Positions 1-9,573 of a stretch of 62,000 nucleotides of DNA are shown here, in pieces (the first letter of the stretch is position 1; every line of letters begins with the position of its first letter). The notes under the pieces were generated by a model. The model was given only the letters and a program-made list of their open reading frames with translations, was not told where the DNA came from and ran no database searches. The position numbers and the translations under genes are program-made. Origin of the DNA: Mesostigma viride (lineage: Eukaryota > Streptophyta > Mesostigmatophyceae > Mesostigmatales > Mesostigmataceae); NCBI GenBank assembly GCA_009746045.1, contig RPFO01000106.1, positions 2,157,211-2,219,210 on the forward strand. Direction: 5' to 3'.

Positions 1-517
1 TACTCTATACGGTGGATATTGTGGACACGATCGATATATTGCATGTAATACTGAGAGTGTAAACGTGCGCATGCATAATTGTGTGTATGTGTATAACTGT
101 ATATATGTGGCTTTATATTGGTTATGTTTACTTGGGTGCCTTCACTTTGATGCAAGTAATTATATATGGTAAAAAGGCCAGCAATAACTAGGGGACCGTG
201 CAGTGGGCCAGCAAGGGGCCAACATGTTAAACATGGCTAAACAGGTGGGGATGTGATAATAAGTAACTCACATATTCTCACCTTCCATACAACAACCTTG
301 TTTTCCAGCAGGCTGAAGAGCATGACAGGCGTCTATGAGCTCGCCAGCTCCTTGCAACGGTGATGCCGCTCCCAGGCAGCTAGGGTCCTTGACTACGCAA
401 TATAGAATGTCTACCGTGTGAAAACCTCCATACAGGAAGCGTAGCAAAGCCAGATAACTGCCCGATCAATTCTGGGTAGCTTTAGGAAGCATGGCATACG
501 TAGCGTAAGGAAAACCA
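1..517. other. Left edge, no gene seen
   Basis: AT-rich at first and then mixed in composition. I see no long ORF, RNA gene or tandem repeat that I can support. Confidence 0.4.
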
Positions 518-988
518 TTGAAAGCTGCGGAAAATCTGATAGCACAACTGCAACAAGTGGAGAACAAAATAGCAAGAAAAACCCAGAAACGGCGCAAAAA
601 GTTTCATGCCAGGTTCATTAAGAGCGCAAACAGACTGGGCGGTGACATGCGGCAAATCAACGTACCACGGCCGGCATTATTTCCTACCCAGGCGCGCAAG
701 AAAAGCCAGCCAGCCATGGATGGATTAACCGCGGATCGCGCAGGCCTGAACGAAATCATTTTAGAAATGACAGGAAATGGCCGCAGATCGAAGATGCTTA
801 GGTTATTTTCATGGTGTCCGTTACTAAACGGCTCTTGCTGCATCAAAATAACCCACGAATATCGAGTTCTACCGTCGCAGGCACACATGCTAGATTATTC
901 ATCGCGGCCAAATTGTTGGATGAGACCCCCGTGCAAATCTGTACCAACAAAGGCAGCGAATTTGCAAATAGTGCAGATCTTGCTATGA
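518..988 (+). CDS. Unrecognised ORF, possibly a degenerate coding remnant
   Basis: A 156-codon open frame without a convincing ATG. The first 85 or so residues are basic and rather coding-like (a run of Lys and Arg around residues 20-30), and the remainder looks random. A different frame at about 811-985 contains a Gly-Ser-Glu-Phe stretch that faintly recalls an integrase core, but no other integrase landmark is present. The most likely explanation is a relic of an old mobile element; a host exon is possible. No function can be assigned. Confidence 0.15.
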   Translation: MKAAENLIAQLQQVENKIARKTQKRRKKFHARFIKSANRLGGDMRQINVPRPALFPTQARKKSQPAMDGLTADRAGLNEIILEMTGNGRRSKMLRLFSWCPLLNGSCCIKITHEYRVLPSQAHMLDYSSRPNCWMRPPCKSVPTKAANLQIVQILL

Positions 989-1253
989 AACATCATAATA
1001 GAACATCACTTTTAACCATCGGCTTAATTTTTTCGCCTGTCGCCCGCCGGATTAGCCATATTTTAACGGAACGCACGTCGCCATGGCCACCTCCGCGGTG
1101 CGCGCACTGTGCACCACAATTTTTTTTTCGGGGAAATGGGTATATTTTATTAGCCAATTATGGACCAAAGAGGTGAGAGGGGAAATGAGTATCAGCGAAT
1201 CCTAATGAAGGTGGGCACACACACGTGTGGCGGTGACAGGTGAAAGGCTAATA

Positions 1254-1266
1254 GGGCGCGTTATTA
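1254..1266. repeat. TSD, left copy, of ORF1-only element copy 1
   Basis: The 13-bp sequence GGGCGCGTTATTA here recurs at 2771-2783, immediately flanking the element between them. It overlaps the start of the TTAA-type tail by a few bases. Confidence 0.8.
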
Positions 1267-2774
1267 ATTAATTAATTAATTAAACTCGTGCTCCCGTTGG
1301 GGAGTCACGGAGCACCGAAGTGCTTTTAATCCCTGTGTGTGCACTACAGGAGAAAGGGCAGAGACCCCCAGTCTCCTTCATGCCAAAGGCATGCCACAGC
1401 TGCAATCGGGCGCGGCTAGCTAAAAGGACAGGCTAACGATCCGGCAAACTGTGGGTGCAATAAGACCCATGTGAGCATGTCATAGCAAGGAGCGTGGGCA
1501 AGTAATCTGAACATAGCCAGGGCGTAGCATGGCTGTACTAGAACTAGGCTAAGGCTATGGCTGGTTGTGTACCGTGCGTTGGCGGCACGTGACTAGGTTT
1601 GTTGGCACAGCTAGGCAAACATTCTAGGCATGGCTGCCTTAGCGACAGTGACTCCAATGGTTACAAGCTAGGGCTATTGCTATTCTAGCCCGCTGGGGGC
1701 GTCCACATCTTGTGGTTGATCATCAGGTCCCCGCCCCTCCAGTACACCTTGGGCTTCTGGGGGTCCTGCTTATGGCGGAGGTATTCCGGCCACAGGTCGC
1801 GTCGCTGCTGTTGCTGAGCGGGGGTTAGGTCGTCATCCAGCGTCCAGGTGAGGTCGTGCAACCGCTTGCGACGAGAGAGGAACCGCTGCTTATCCTCAGG
1901 GGAGATGAAGGTGAGCAGGACTGGTGGGGTGGCCGCCTTGTCCCGTGAGTGGGGAAGGCGGTGGCACCCACGCAGTTCTACCTCACCTACCAGGCCCATG
2001 AGGGTAAGAAGCTGTTTCTTGATCTCGTCAGCAAGGGAGGTTGACGTCTCACCTGGCTTCTGGGGGAAGCGACGTAGCACCACTCGGCACTCGCGGCGAG
2101 CGCGATCGGTGACCTCCCGTTGCTGGGCCTGGCGGTGGTCCTCCAGCTCCTGGAGCTTCGTGGCGATGGCGTCGGTGGTGGAGGCGGTCGCTGTCCGCAG
2201 CAGGTCCGCGTAGGAGAGCGGGAGGTCACCAGCATCCTGCCGGGGTGGCTGGGAGGCAATGGTGGCCGTCTGCTCCGCTAGCTTTGGGACCTGTGTGGCC
2301 AGGGCCTCGGTGTGGGCGGTGATGGCCTCAAGCTTCTTCATGAGCACGCCGCACTTGCCTTCCACCTGGTTAAGGCGAGAGACAAGTGCAGCATGCGTTT
2401 CCGAAGCCTGCGCCGCGGTGTGTAGCGCCGTGAACTGTGGTTGTAGCTTGTGGACGACCTTGGTTTCCACGTTGGAGACCCGGGCCTCGACCGTGTTGAG
2501 CGTGGTGTTCAGCGAGGTCATCTTCTCGGCCAGCGGCCAGGTCACGTGCTCCTCCAGCACTGCGCGGATGTCATCCTTGCAGAGGGAGGAAGCCGATGGG
2601 GCTGCCGGCTGTGCGGGGGCTGGGGCGTTGAGTGCGTTCCAAAGTTCTCTGTGGATGGCGCCGAAGCTGCGCTGGTAGTAGCTGGTCAAGATAGACTCGC
2701 GTTGGCGGGATTCGGCACAGGTGTAGAGCCAGGACGTGTCGCGGTAGTCGATAGCCGCCCTCCCTCTCCAGGGC
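1264..2774. repeat. Left arm of a 1.5-kb inverted repeat
   Basis: This arm (1511 bp) is the reverse complement of 6545-8051 (1507 bp). In the stretches I compared the arms are essentially identical; the length difference is explained by a 4-bp deletion in the right arm near 7022. The arms are independent insertions of the same element, since each has its own TSD, with a 3.8-kb spacer. Confidence 0.85.
1267..2770 (-). mobile_element. ORF1-only retroelement, copy 1 (5'-truncated, minus strand)
   Basis: On the minus strand this reads: the C-terminal two thirds of a LINE ORF1-type protein (stop at 1685), about 400 bases of 3' UTR, two terminal hairpins, and a (TTAA)n tail at 1267-1284. It is flanked by the 13-bp TSD GGGCGCGTTATTA. 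It inserted two codons before the original stop of the L1-like RT ORF to its right, so the two reading frames are fused. A nearly identical copy lies in opposite orientation at 6518-8051. No reverse transcriptase belongs to this element, so it needs one in trans. Confidence 0.8.
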
Positions 2775-5700
2775 GCGTTATTAGACCAGGGAAGCCATTG
2801 GACCTGAGTGATGTCGCCATGAGGCATACTGGTGAATACCTTATTACGGCCCAGTAGATCATGAAAAAGCTGGAGCGGGCTGGGCTTGTCGTTATTGGGC
2901 CCTGGGTCCCACACCCTGTGTTGTTCCTGAGCTAACAGCCAGTAGCGGCGCATAGCCGCATTCCATAGGTATATAAAGCGCCGGACTACGCCGCCGCGGG
3001 TATACTCCTCGCGGACCTTAAAGACTGTCTCGTTGCGTATGGTCCAGATCGCGTATAGCATAGTAGTGCGTAGCCATATCCATTCTGCTTGGGAAACTGA
3101 AAGCTCGGACCCTGGTGTGCCAGCAATACCGAAAATGATGGTACGCACGCTGATTGGGAGAGTGGGTGGCGATGCCGTCCATGCGGCCCAGATGTTAATG
3201 AGCCACGTCCAAACCCCAGGGAGATTACAGTAAAGAAACCTGTGCTCAATGGTTTCACTAGGGTGCGTGCACAGGCATGATGCATCATGACCAAAACGCT
3301 CGTGGAGCATGGCGCAGACCCCTATCGCCCTATGCATCAAAAGGTGTTGTACATCAGTGGCCCTGCGGTCCACGAGAGGGTGGTCTACCGCCAGGGTAAT
3401 CATCTTAACCCAAGTGTAGCCCGGCCAATGTATTCCCCAGCGGGCTCGGCCCGGGTGGGGCTGATGGTACATATGCAACAAGATATCATAACCCCAATCT
3501 GCGGTGTACTCAAAGATACATTTGCTGGTTCTGATGTCCCCCTTGGTTAAGACCCATCCAAATTCAACCGGGTCCAGATGTAGTAGATCGAGCCGTGTGT
3601 TGCCCACGTGTAGCCATGTAATGCTCTCAACCGGGGATAATGGGTCCGGCTGGATCATGCAAGATCTTGGCACAGACCATGGGACTACGCGTATGCGGTG
3701 ACACTGGGAAGCTGGCGTGTACGCATATAAGGTGGATAGTTGATACAGACACCCATTGTGGCCAGAAATAGCGTCCAGCAGTTGTAGTTGGAGCCCCTCA
3801 GGTGGCAGAACCGTCACGACTAAACCCTTGCACGCAGGCGTGACTCCGTCGGCGTAGAAGCTAACCCAGTCGCCGGTTATAATTGGCTTGCGTGGGGCAG
3901 TCATCAATGCATGCCACGCCGCTGGTATCGCACTTATAAGAGTTTGCCACGCTTGCAGGGAGGGCATGTGGGAGACCCAAGTGCTGACCTCGTCGTAGCT
4001 GAGCCGTCGGTACGCAGCGCCGTGCCCCAGGTAGAGGTCCAGCACCCTGACAATCGGCGGTGACGCGCGCAGAAAGCCATCATACGGGTTGTGTCCGTGG
4101 AGAGTGCCCAGGGGCTTGTTAGTAGCGTCTGTGATTAAGTCATTAAAAAAGAGTGGCTGCCGTGCCACCTCCTCTCTAGTAGTAGGAAAGACTAGGCGAC
4201 CCGGCTTGAGCTTATTGTAACCTGTCCATATGCGCTGCCAATACCATGGGAGTCCTTTGTACGAAATAAGGGTGCTGCCCAGTATGCCCGCCCCCAGTTG
4301 CCACGAGGTGCCACTAGCATGGGTGGAAAGAGAGGCTAGCGTTTCACGTGCAAGCATGCAGCCAGGGTGTGTGTTAACGCCCATAAAAACGGATATCACT
4401 TGTTTAGCATACAGCGACCACAGACGCCATTGTATGTTGTGGAGCCCGAGGCCCCCGTGCACCCATGACATGAAGGACATCTCTCTGTTGATCCATCCGT
4501 GGACCGTGTGGGAGATTAAGCCTTTCTGTTTCCAGACAAAATTGCTGCCAAGGCGTTGGATGAGCTGTGTGGTGGCATCATTGGGTGGGTGTGCTTGGCA
4601 ATAATACAAGACCTTAGAGAACAACAGTTGGTTGACGATCAGGGTTCGCCCTCGTAGGCTCATGCGGTGGACGGCCCCCCAGCGCCCTGCGGTAAGGAGA
4701 ACGCCTGCAAGCTTGCCCACGTGGTTGGTTTCATCATACATGAAAGAACGTTGTTCAGCCAAGCGTCCCTCGGGTGTGCAGCCGATGGGACAATTGTGCA
4801 AAAGGTGGTGATCCCCCGGCTTGACCCAGGTCACAGCCAGGTTGGGGAGGGCGTAGCGTAGGGTGTTGGTTTTGCCGATATGCAGTCCCGTGGACTTGAG
4901 CACATTGCATCGTTGTTGTGTGGCAACAGAATAGGTAGTGATATTATCCATGACAGCATGCACTTCAGGCAGAGAGATACAAACATTTGTTGTGTCATCC
5001 ACATAAGCCGTTTGGAATATACCTTTACCGTTACCTGTCGGGAAGCCCCGAATGCGAGGATCGTTCTGGTGTAGCCAGTAGAGTCCTGCGTGGGCCAAGA
5101 GAAATAGAATAGGGGACATGCAATCTCCTTGTGGTAGCGATCGTGAGCTAGCGCCGGTCGCTGACTTGTGTCCGTCTATTAGTAAATACCAAGCCAGGGA
5201 TTTGATCATACCCATAATGACGGTCATGAGTTGTGGGCCAAATCCTAGTGCGGTTAGAATGTGTTCTAGGTATTCCCAGCACATACGGTCAAAGGCTTTT
5301 TCAAAATCCCAAAACAATATGAAACCCTCTATATCGTCGCGCCAGGCTTTTTCCACAATGTCCATGATGAGGGTAATGCTGTCGTTGATGTGGAGATTGG
5401 CCCTAAAGCCCACTTGCTCCGGACCAATGAGGAAGTCTAGGACGGTGTATAAGCGTCGTTGGATTATTTTACTGATGATTTTGTACGCTACCGTAAGGAG
5501 ACGGATTGGGCGGTAGTTTTTCCATAGAGTCTTGTCTCCTTTTTTGTACAGTAAGATAAGCGCAGATTCAGCCCATCTGCCGCTCACCTTACCGTGCCGC
5601 CAAATTTCAAGAATACATTCGTAGAAATCTATGTGTAGAAGGGACCAGAACGTTTTCCAGAATTCAATAGGCAGACCGTCGACCCCGGGGGCGCTACCGG

Positions 5701-5869
5701 TTTTGATGTGTTCCATAGCTGTTGTGGCCTCTTCCATGGAGGGGATTTGATCGAGTTCCTGCTGTTGAGCTGGTGTAAGGCGACGGGGAATGGCATGTAG
5801 GATTTTTTGCATGGCTGCAGATGAGTCAGGATGGGGTTCGTTTAGAAAGAAAGTGCACCACAATTTCAA
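1685..5869 (-). CDS. Chimeric ORF: L1-like reverse transcriptase fused by insertion to an ORF1p fragment
   Basis: One 1394-codon frame with two origins. Residues about 1-1030 are an L1-type LINE ORF2 lacking the endonuclease: RT fingers with an APGVDGLP motif near residue 60, palm Asp in FWDFEKAFD near 190, the LPQGD motif near 247, the catalytic YVDD near 290, and a zf-RVT CCHC finger (CLCTHPSETIEH then C) near 870. Residues about 1035-1394 are LINE ORF1p: a coiled coil and then an RRM-like C-terminal domain ending in WRGGDLMINHKMW. The first in-frame start is TTG and a stop lies just upstream, so the RT is 5'-truncated near 5895. Without the insertion at 1267-2770 the RT ORF would stop two codons later. 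The fusion is therefore an insertion product and not a native protein. Confidence 0.85.
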   Translation of the reverse strand: MKLWCTFFLNEPHPDSSAAMQKILHAIPRRLTPAQQQELDQIPSMEEATTAMEHIKTGSAPGVDGLPIEFWKTFWSLLHIDFYECILEIWRHGKVSGRWAESALILLYKKGDKTLWKNYRPIRLLTVAYKIISKIIQRRLYTVLDFLIGPEQVGFRANLHINDSITLIMDIVEKAWRDDIEGFILFWDFEKAFDRMCWEYLEHILTALGFGPQLMTVIMGMIKSLAWYLLIDGHKSATGASSRSLPQGDCMSPILFLLAHAGLYWLHQNDPRIRGFPTGNGKGIFQTAYVDDTTNVCISLPEVHAVMDNITTYSVATQQRCNVLKSTGLHIGKTNTLRYALPNLAVTWVKPGDHHLLHNCPIGCTPEGRLAEQRSFMYDETNHVGKLAGVLLTAGRWGAVHRMSLRGRTLIVNQLLFSKVLYYCQAHPPNDATTQLIQRLGSNFVWKQKGLISHTVHGWINREMSFMSWVHGGLGLHNIQWRLWSLYAKQVISVFMGVNTHPGCMLARETLASLSTHASGTSWQLGAGILGSTLISYKGLPWYWQRIWTGYNKLKPGRLVFPTTREEVARQPLFFNDLITDATNKPLGTLHGHNPYDGFLRASPPIVRVLDLYLGHGAAYRRLSYDEVSTWVSHMPSLQAWQTLISAIPAAWHALMTAPRKPIITGDWVSFYADGVTPACKGLVVTVLPPEGLQLQLLDAISGHNGCLYQLSTLYAYTPASQCHRIRVVPWSVPRSCMIQPDPLSPVESITWLHVGNTRLDLLHLDPVEFGWVLTKGDIRTSKCIFEYTADWGYDILLHMYHQPHPGRARWGIHWPGYTWVKMITLAVDHPLVDRRATDVQHLLMHRAIGVCAMLHERFGHDASCLCTHPSETIEHRFLYCNLPGVWTWLINIWAAWTASPPTLPISVRTIIFGIAGTPGSELSVSQAEWIWLRTTMLYAIWTIRNETVFKVREEYTRGGVVRRFIYLWNAAMRRYWLLAQEQHRVWDPGPNNDKPSPLQLFHDLLGRNKVFTSMPHGDITQVQWLPWSNNAPWRGRAAIDYRDTSWLYTCAESRQRESILTSYYQRSFGAIHRELWNALNAPAPAQPAAPSASSLCKDDIRAVLEEHVTWPLAEKMTSLNTTLNTVEARVSNVETKVVHKLQPQFTALHTAAQASETHAALVSRLNQVEGKCGVLMKKLEAITAHTEALATQVPKLAEQTATIASQPPRQDAGDLPLSYADLLRTATASTTDAIATKLQELEDHRQAQQREVTDRARRECRVVLRRFPQKPGETSTSLADEIKKQLLTLMGLVGEVELRGCHRLPHSRDKAATPPVLLTFISPEDKQRFLSRRKRLHDLTWTLDDDLTPAQQQQRRDLWPEYLRHKQDPQKPKVYWRGGDLMINHKMWTPPAG
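2771..2783. repeat. TSD, right copy, of ORF1-only element copy 1
   Basis: GGGCGCGTTATTA, identical to 1254-1266. It lies inside the last codons of the L1-like RT ORF. Confidence 0.8.
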
Positions 5870-5895
5870 AATAAGATCGCGTCGAATTGTGAAAG
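2771..5895 (-). mobile_element. L1-like LINE (LINE-B), 5'-truncated
   Basis: Minus-strand LINE encoding RT and the C-terminal zinc finger but no apurinic endonuclease, so it is truncated at its 5' end near 5880-5895. Its 3' side continues left of 1254, but I cannot find a clear tail or TSD for it there. The ORF is long and unbroken, so the copy is fairly young or under recent constraint. Confidence 0.7.
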
Positions 5896-6006
5896 TTCAG
5901 ACGGGTCAGTACTTATAGTAGAGATACGAAATCTGTGGCTTCAAATCGTTGCCCTGTCGTTCTGGCATCCTAGCCGCGCAAAACGTAAAAAAAACGCGGA
6001 AAACAC

Positions 6007-6136
6007 GGCATCATACGGTATAATACGGTATTATACGTCATTATACGCTAAAACGTATTATAACGTATGAATCATACGCTCAAAGCCAGCGTATTACGTA
6101 TTATACCGTATTATACCGTATTATACGGCGTATGAT
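6007..6136. repeat. AT-rich foldback (MITE-like) repeat
   Basis: Two arms of about 45-50 bases built from ATACGGTATAATACGG-like units are inverted about a short loop, so the strand folds on itself. The unit CGTATTATAC recurs. The composition recalls the CGTATT-rich ends of the hAT-like element at 30136-39034, but I could not show homology or a TSD. Confidence 0.5.
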
Positions 6137-6506
6137 TGCACTCTGGCGGCTACCTAGTCTGAAAAAAATCCTAACTACCCTACTCATCAAAATGACGCCT
6201 CCTCAGCTTATTACTTCCGGGTAAATATAAAAAAAAATAAATTAAATTATAACATGCCTCCGTTGGGAGATCATGTAGCACATATTCCTTGATGGACGGA
6301 TGGGTGGGGTGGAAGGAGCCGCGTCATCGAACTAACCTAACTCTAATCTAGCCAGTCTAGAAAAGTCCTAACTACCCTACTCATCAAAACGCCTCCTCCG
6401 TCCGCTTGGCGGGGGGAGGTGGTTTGCCCACAGGGTCAGTCCGGTCGGGCGTGTGAGCCTTGACAATCCTCTTCCACCGCGTCTTGTTCTGCATCAATGG
6501 CGGTCC

Positions 6507-6517
6507 AAAGAAGGGAG
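6507..6517. repeat. TSD of ORF1-only element copy 2 (left copy)
   Basis: AAAGAAGGGAG here recurs at 8050-8060 on the other side of the inserted element; its first bases are shared with the TTAA tail. Confidence 0.8.
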
Positions 6518-8051
6518 CCTCACACAGGAGCGGAAGCTCTTTGTGCCCTGGAGAGGGAGGGCGGCTATCGACTACCGCGACACGTCCTGGCTCTACACCT
6601 GTGCCGAATCCCGCCAACGCGAGTCTATCTTGACCAGCTACTACCAGCGCAGCTTCGGCGCCATCCACAGAGAACTTTGGAACGCACTCAACGCCCCAGC
6701 CCCCGCACAGCCGGCAGCCCCATCGGCTTCCTCCCTCTGCAAGGATGACATCCGCGCAGTGCTGGAGGAGCACGTGACCTGGCCGCTGGCCGAGAAGATG
6801 ACCTCGCTGAACACCACGCTCAACACGGTCGAGGCCCGGGTCTCCAACGTGGAAACCAAGGTCGTCCACAAGCTACAACCACAGTTCACGGCGCTACACA
6901 CCGCGGCGCAGGCTTCGGAAACGCATGCTGCACTTGTCTCTCGCCTTAACCAGGTGGAAGGCAAGTGCGGCGTGCTCATGAAGAAGCTTGAGGCCATCAC
7001 CGCCCACACCGAGGCCCTGGCCAGGTCCCAAAGCTAGCGGAGCAGACGGCCACCATTGCCTCCCAGCCACCCCGGCAGGATGCTGGTGACCTCCCGCTCT
7101 CCTACGCGGACCTGCTGCGGACAGCGACCGCCTCCACCACCGACGCCATCGCCACGAAGCTCCAGGAGCTGGAGGACCACCGCCAGGCCCAGCAACGGGA
7201 GGTCACCGATCGCGCTCGCCGCGAGTGCCGAGTGGTGCTACGTCGCTTCCCCCAGAAGCCAGGTGAGACGTCAACCTCCCTTGCTGACGAGATCAAGAAA
7301 CAGCTTCTTACCCTCATGGGCCTGGTAGGTGAGGTAGAACTGCGTGGGTGCCACCGCCTTCCCCACTCACGGGACAAGGCGGCCACCCCACCAGTCCTGC
7401 TCACCTTCATCTCCCCTGAGGATAAGCAGCGGTTCCTCTCTCGTCGCAAGCGGTTGCACGACCTCACCTGGACGCTGGATGACGACCTAACCCCCGCTCA
7501 GCAACAGCAGCGACGCGACCTGTGGCCGGAATACCTCCGCCATAAGCAGGACCCCCAGAAGCCCAAGGTGTACTGGAGGGGCGGGGACCTGATGATCAAC
7601 CACAAGATGTGGACGCCCCCAGCGGGCTAGAATAGCAATAGCCCTAGCTTGTAACCATTGGAGTCACTGTCGCTAAGGCAGCCATGCCTAGAATGTTTGC
7701 CTAGCTGTGCCAACAAACCTAGTCACGTGCCGCCAACGCACGGTACACAACCAGCCATAGCCTTAGCCTAGTTCTAGTACAGCCATGCTACGCCCTGGCT
7801 ATGTTCAGATTACTTGCCCACGCTCCTTGCTATGACATGCTCACATGGGTCTTATTGCACCCACAGTTTGCCGGATCGTTAGCCTGTCCTTTTAGCTAGC
7901 CGCGCCCGATTGCAGCTGTGGCATGCCTTTGGCATGAAGGAGACTGGGGGTCTCTGCCCTTTCTCCTGTAGTGCACACACAGGGATTAAAAGCACTTCGG
8001 TGCTCCGTGACTCCCCAACGGGAGCACGAGTTTAATTAATTAATTAATTAA
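6518..8051 (+). mobile_element. ORF1-only retroelement, copy 2 (5'-truncated, plus strand)
   Basis: Begins inside ORF1 at the codons for QERKLFVP, runs through the ORF1 stop (7628-7630) and a 3' UTR of about 400 bases, and ends in a (TTAA)n tail at 8031-8051. It is flanked by an 11-bp TSD. It inserted into the coding region of LINE-A. It is the inverted partner of copy 1. Confidence 0.85.
6520..7630 (+). pseudogene. LINE ORF1p-like protein, frameshifted
   Basis: Same protein as the C-terminal part of the chimeric ORF at 1685-5869. A 4-base deletion near 7022 (GGCCACACAGG in the sister copy, GGCCAGG here) breaks the frame: the first half ends at 7037 and the RRM-like half continues in another frame from about 7056 to 7630. 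ORF1p family proteins are trimeric RNA-binding nucleic-acid chaperones; this copy cannot encode an intact one. Confidence 0.8.
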
Positions 8052-8464
8052 AGAAGGGAGAGAGAGTGGATGCGGTATTCAAACTGGGCTGGGACCAGTA
8101 GGTCATCCAGCAACATCTGTACGTAGTTTGTGACATGTTTCCCTACCTTTTTGGCAATGCCCTTGGGGCCAGGCCAGGTCAGAATGTGCCGCCCTGGCTG
8201 GCCAAGCCGCTGGGGGCCGGCCAGACCAAGGGCGGTGTCGACCTGGCTGGTGCGAGCAAGGTGTCCTACAAATGCTATCCTACGCTGTCTAATCTCGTCC
8301 GAAATACGAGGCATGCCCTGATACAAAGACTCTGATGACGGGCGCTTGGAAAACCCTACGTTCAGGACCTCTCGGAGCATCCTGTAAACTGTGCCGTCTA
8401 GCCTAGAGGCCCGGGGCAGCAGAGATTTGCGGACTGAAACGACCGAGGGCCAGGACACTGACAA
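8052..8464 (-). pseudogene. LINE-A RT thumb and C-terminal domain, fragment
   Basis: Encodes the RT thumb segment (LDGTVYRMLR) and the downstream RRIAFVGHLAR motif typical of the C-terminal region of RTE/CR1-like LINE proteins. Its C-terminus was originally encoded at 6384-6517 and was separated by the ORF1-only insertion. No catalytic RT residues remain in this fragment. Confidence 0.75.
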
Positions 8465-8722
8465 TTACACCCCCCTCAGTCCCCCACGTTTGGGTTAAGA
8501 TTCTCAGGTTTAAGATCATGAGCCCCTGGATCTGACCTCTACTCGTAGTATAATTGTAGTAGAATGTAGTAGAACTTAGTAGAATCGAATCACAGTAGTA
8601 AGATTCTTTAAGATCGTGAGCCCTGGATTGGTCGGACCCCAATCTTAAACGTGTGTGGGGGGGGGGGTGTACTTCCAGGTTCCTGGGCCGTTCTCTTTCC
8701 AAATCTCTGCTGCCCATGTGCG

Positions 8723-8752
8723 GCAACAACAACAACAACAACAACAACAACT
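8723..8752. repeat. (CAA)n microsatellite
   Basis: About ten CAA triplets in a row. Confidence 0.85.
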
Positions 8753-8933
8753 TAAACCAGTTACTAGTTGAACGAAATCGCCAGGCTAGCTGCATGTTCA
8801 CATCAGCTGCTATCGTGCTGTAAGCGGAACCGCAGACAAATCGCCAGGTGTTAGGGAGCCTAAGGTGACCCTGATACGGAGACTAGTAGGATGTGGTTTT
8901 CAAACTTTACTTTCATTAACCGCCTCACACTAC

Positions 8934-9022
8934 GATATGTGGAATCTTGAACATTTCCCATGGGGGATCACTATGATATGCACTGTGATATGCGGAATCT
9001 TGAATTTCTCCCATGGGGGATC
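8934..9022. repeat. Tandem pair of a unit of about 50 bp
   Basis: The segments GATATGTGGAATCTTGAA and GATATGCGGAATCTTGAA are each followed by a short T/C-rich spacer and CCCATGGGGGATC. They form two adjacent diverged copies. Confidence 0.6.
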
Positions 9023-9407
9023 GTGGCAGGATTCGTACCCGATGCCCCCCGCCCGTAACCTTCTAGCGAATGCAGATACAGATAAATATACAGATCTCCG
9101 AATCAGTACAAAAAGCCCCGAATCCCCCACGATCGTCTTCGAGTTTCTTGCGACTACTACATAAGCGAATTCATACCAATGCGTACAGCAGTCCTGGCCG
9201 CCCCCATCGCCCATCCACTGCATTCCGGTCGGCAAAAAAATGGAAGGCAACACAAGAAACCAAGGGGATGTCGTTAATCTTCATCGGTTGAACTCATGGA
9301 CCGCGCAGACCCATGTAAGCGTCCGCCAGCTTCTTTACCTCGTGTGATCATGCTACTTTTTCTGTTTCTGAAATGCGCGATTGAACAAGCAAATTCCACG
9401 TTTATAC

Positions 9408-9431
9408 ATAGTCGAGGAGTGGCAGCTATAT
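9408..9431. repeat. 24-bp direct repeat, copy 1
   Basis: A perfect 24-bp match to 9749-9772, starting ATAGTCGAGGAG. The spacing of 341 bases includes the tRNA-like sequence. Origin unknown; it could mark a small insertion. Confidence 0.7.
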
Positions 9432-9514
9432 TCTGATCAGACACTCCGCAAAGGTGAAAACCTTTGCGTTCAGTGCCGGGCCGCGGAAAACGCGGAAAAC
9501 GCGATCTGCAAATG

Positions 9515-9573
9515 AATCCGACCGGAATCGAACTGGGGACCTCTCGCACCAATTTTGCTGACTATAGGACGGA
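9515..9573 (-). pseudogene. tRNA-Pro-like remnant
   Basis: On the minus strand the 3' half reads like tRNA-Pro: TTGGTGCGAGAGGTC, then GTTCGATTCCGG (B-box / T-loop). The 5' end TCCGTCC can pair with GGTCGGA at the 3' end (six of seven pairs). The molecule is only about 59 nt because part of the D and anticodon arms is missing, and the T stem has mismatches. It is therefore a tRNA pseudogene or the head of a tRNA-derived SINE and not a working tRNA. Confidence 0.4.

Larger units (their letters stand above)
6226..8420 (-). mobile_element. LINE-A 3' fragment, interrupted by ORF1-only element copy 2
   Basis: Minus-strand LINE 3' end. The tail (AAATTAAATTATAA) is at about 6226-6250, followed by a CTCC-CAAC-GGAG hairpin, the 3' UTR and the C-terminal codons to about 6517. 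The same element resumes at 8052-8420 after the insertion at 6518-8051. It closely matches the 3' part of the LINE at 11696-12385. It is 5'-truncated within the RT thumb near 8410-8420. A second copy of the stop-proximal segment lies at 6160-6205, just outside the tail. Confidence 0.75.
8421..9514. other. Non-coding stretch with short repeats
   Basis: No gene seen. It contains degenerate TAGTAGAA repeats near 8540-8605, a G-run near 8649-8660, a (CAA)n microsatellite at about 8723-8752 and two diverged copies of a unit of about 50 bp (8934-9022). Confidence 0.5.

Noticed and set aside
811-1176. Integrase-like remnant (NKGSEFANS motif)
   Set aside because: One short resemblance only; the expected Asp is Asn and no other integrase motif or element boundary is present.
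1848-2857. Antisense ORFs over the ORF1 fragment (also 6384-7467 and 43829-45269)
   Set aside because: Shadows of the GC-rich ORF1 frame; they recur in every copy because the sense strand is conserved.
1685-5869. A new LINE class with ORF1 fused after RT
   Set aside because: TSDs show the ORF1 part is a later insertion.
9515-9573. Functional tRNA gene
   Set aside because: Too short, missing part of the D/anticodon region and with T-stem mismatches.
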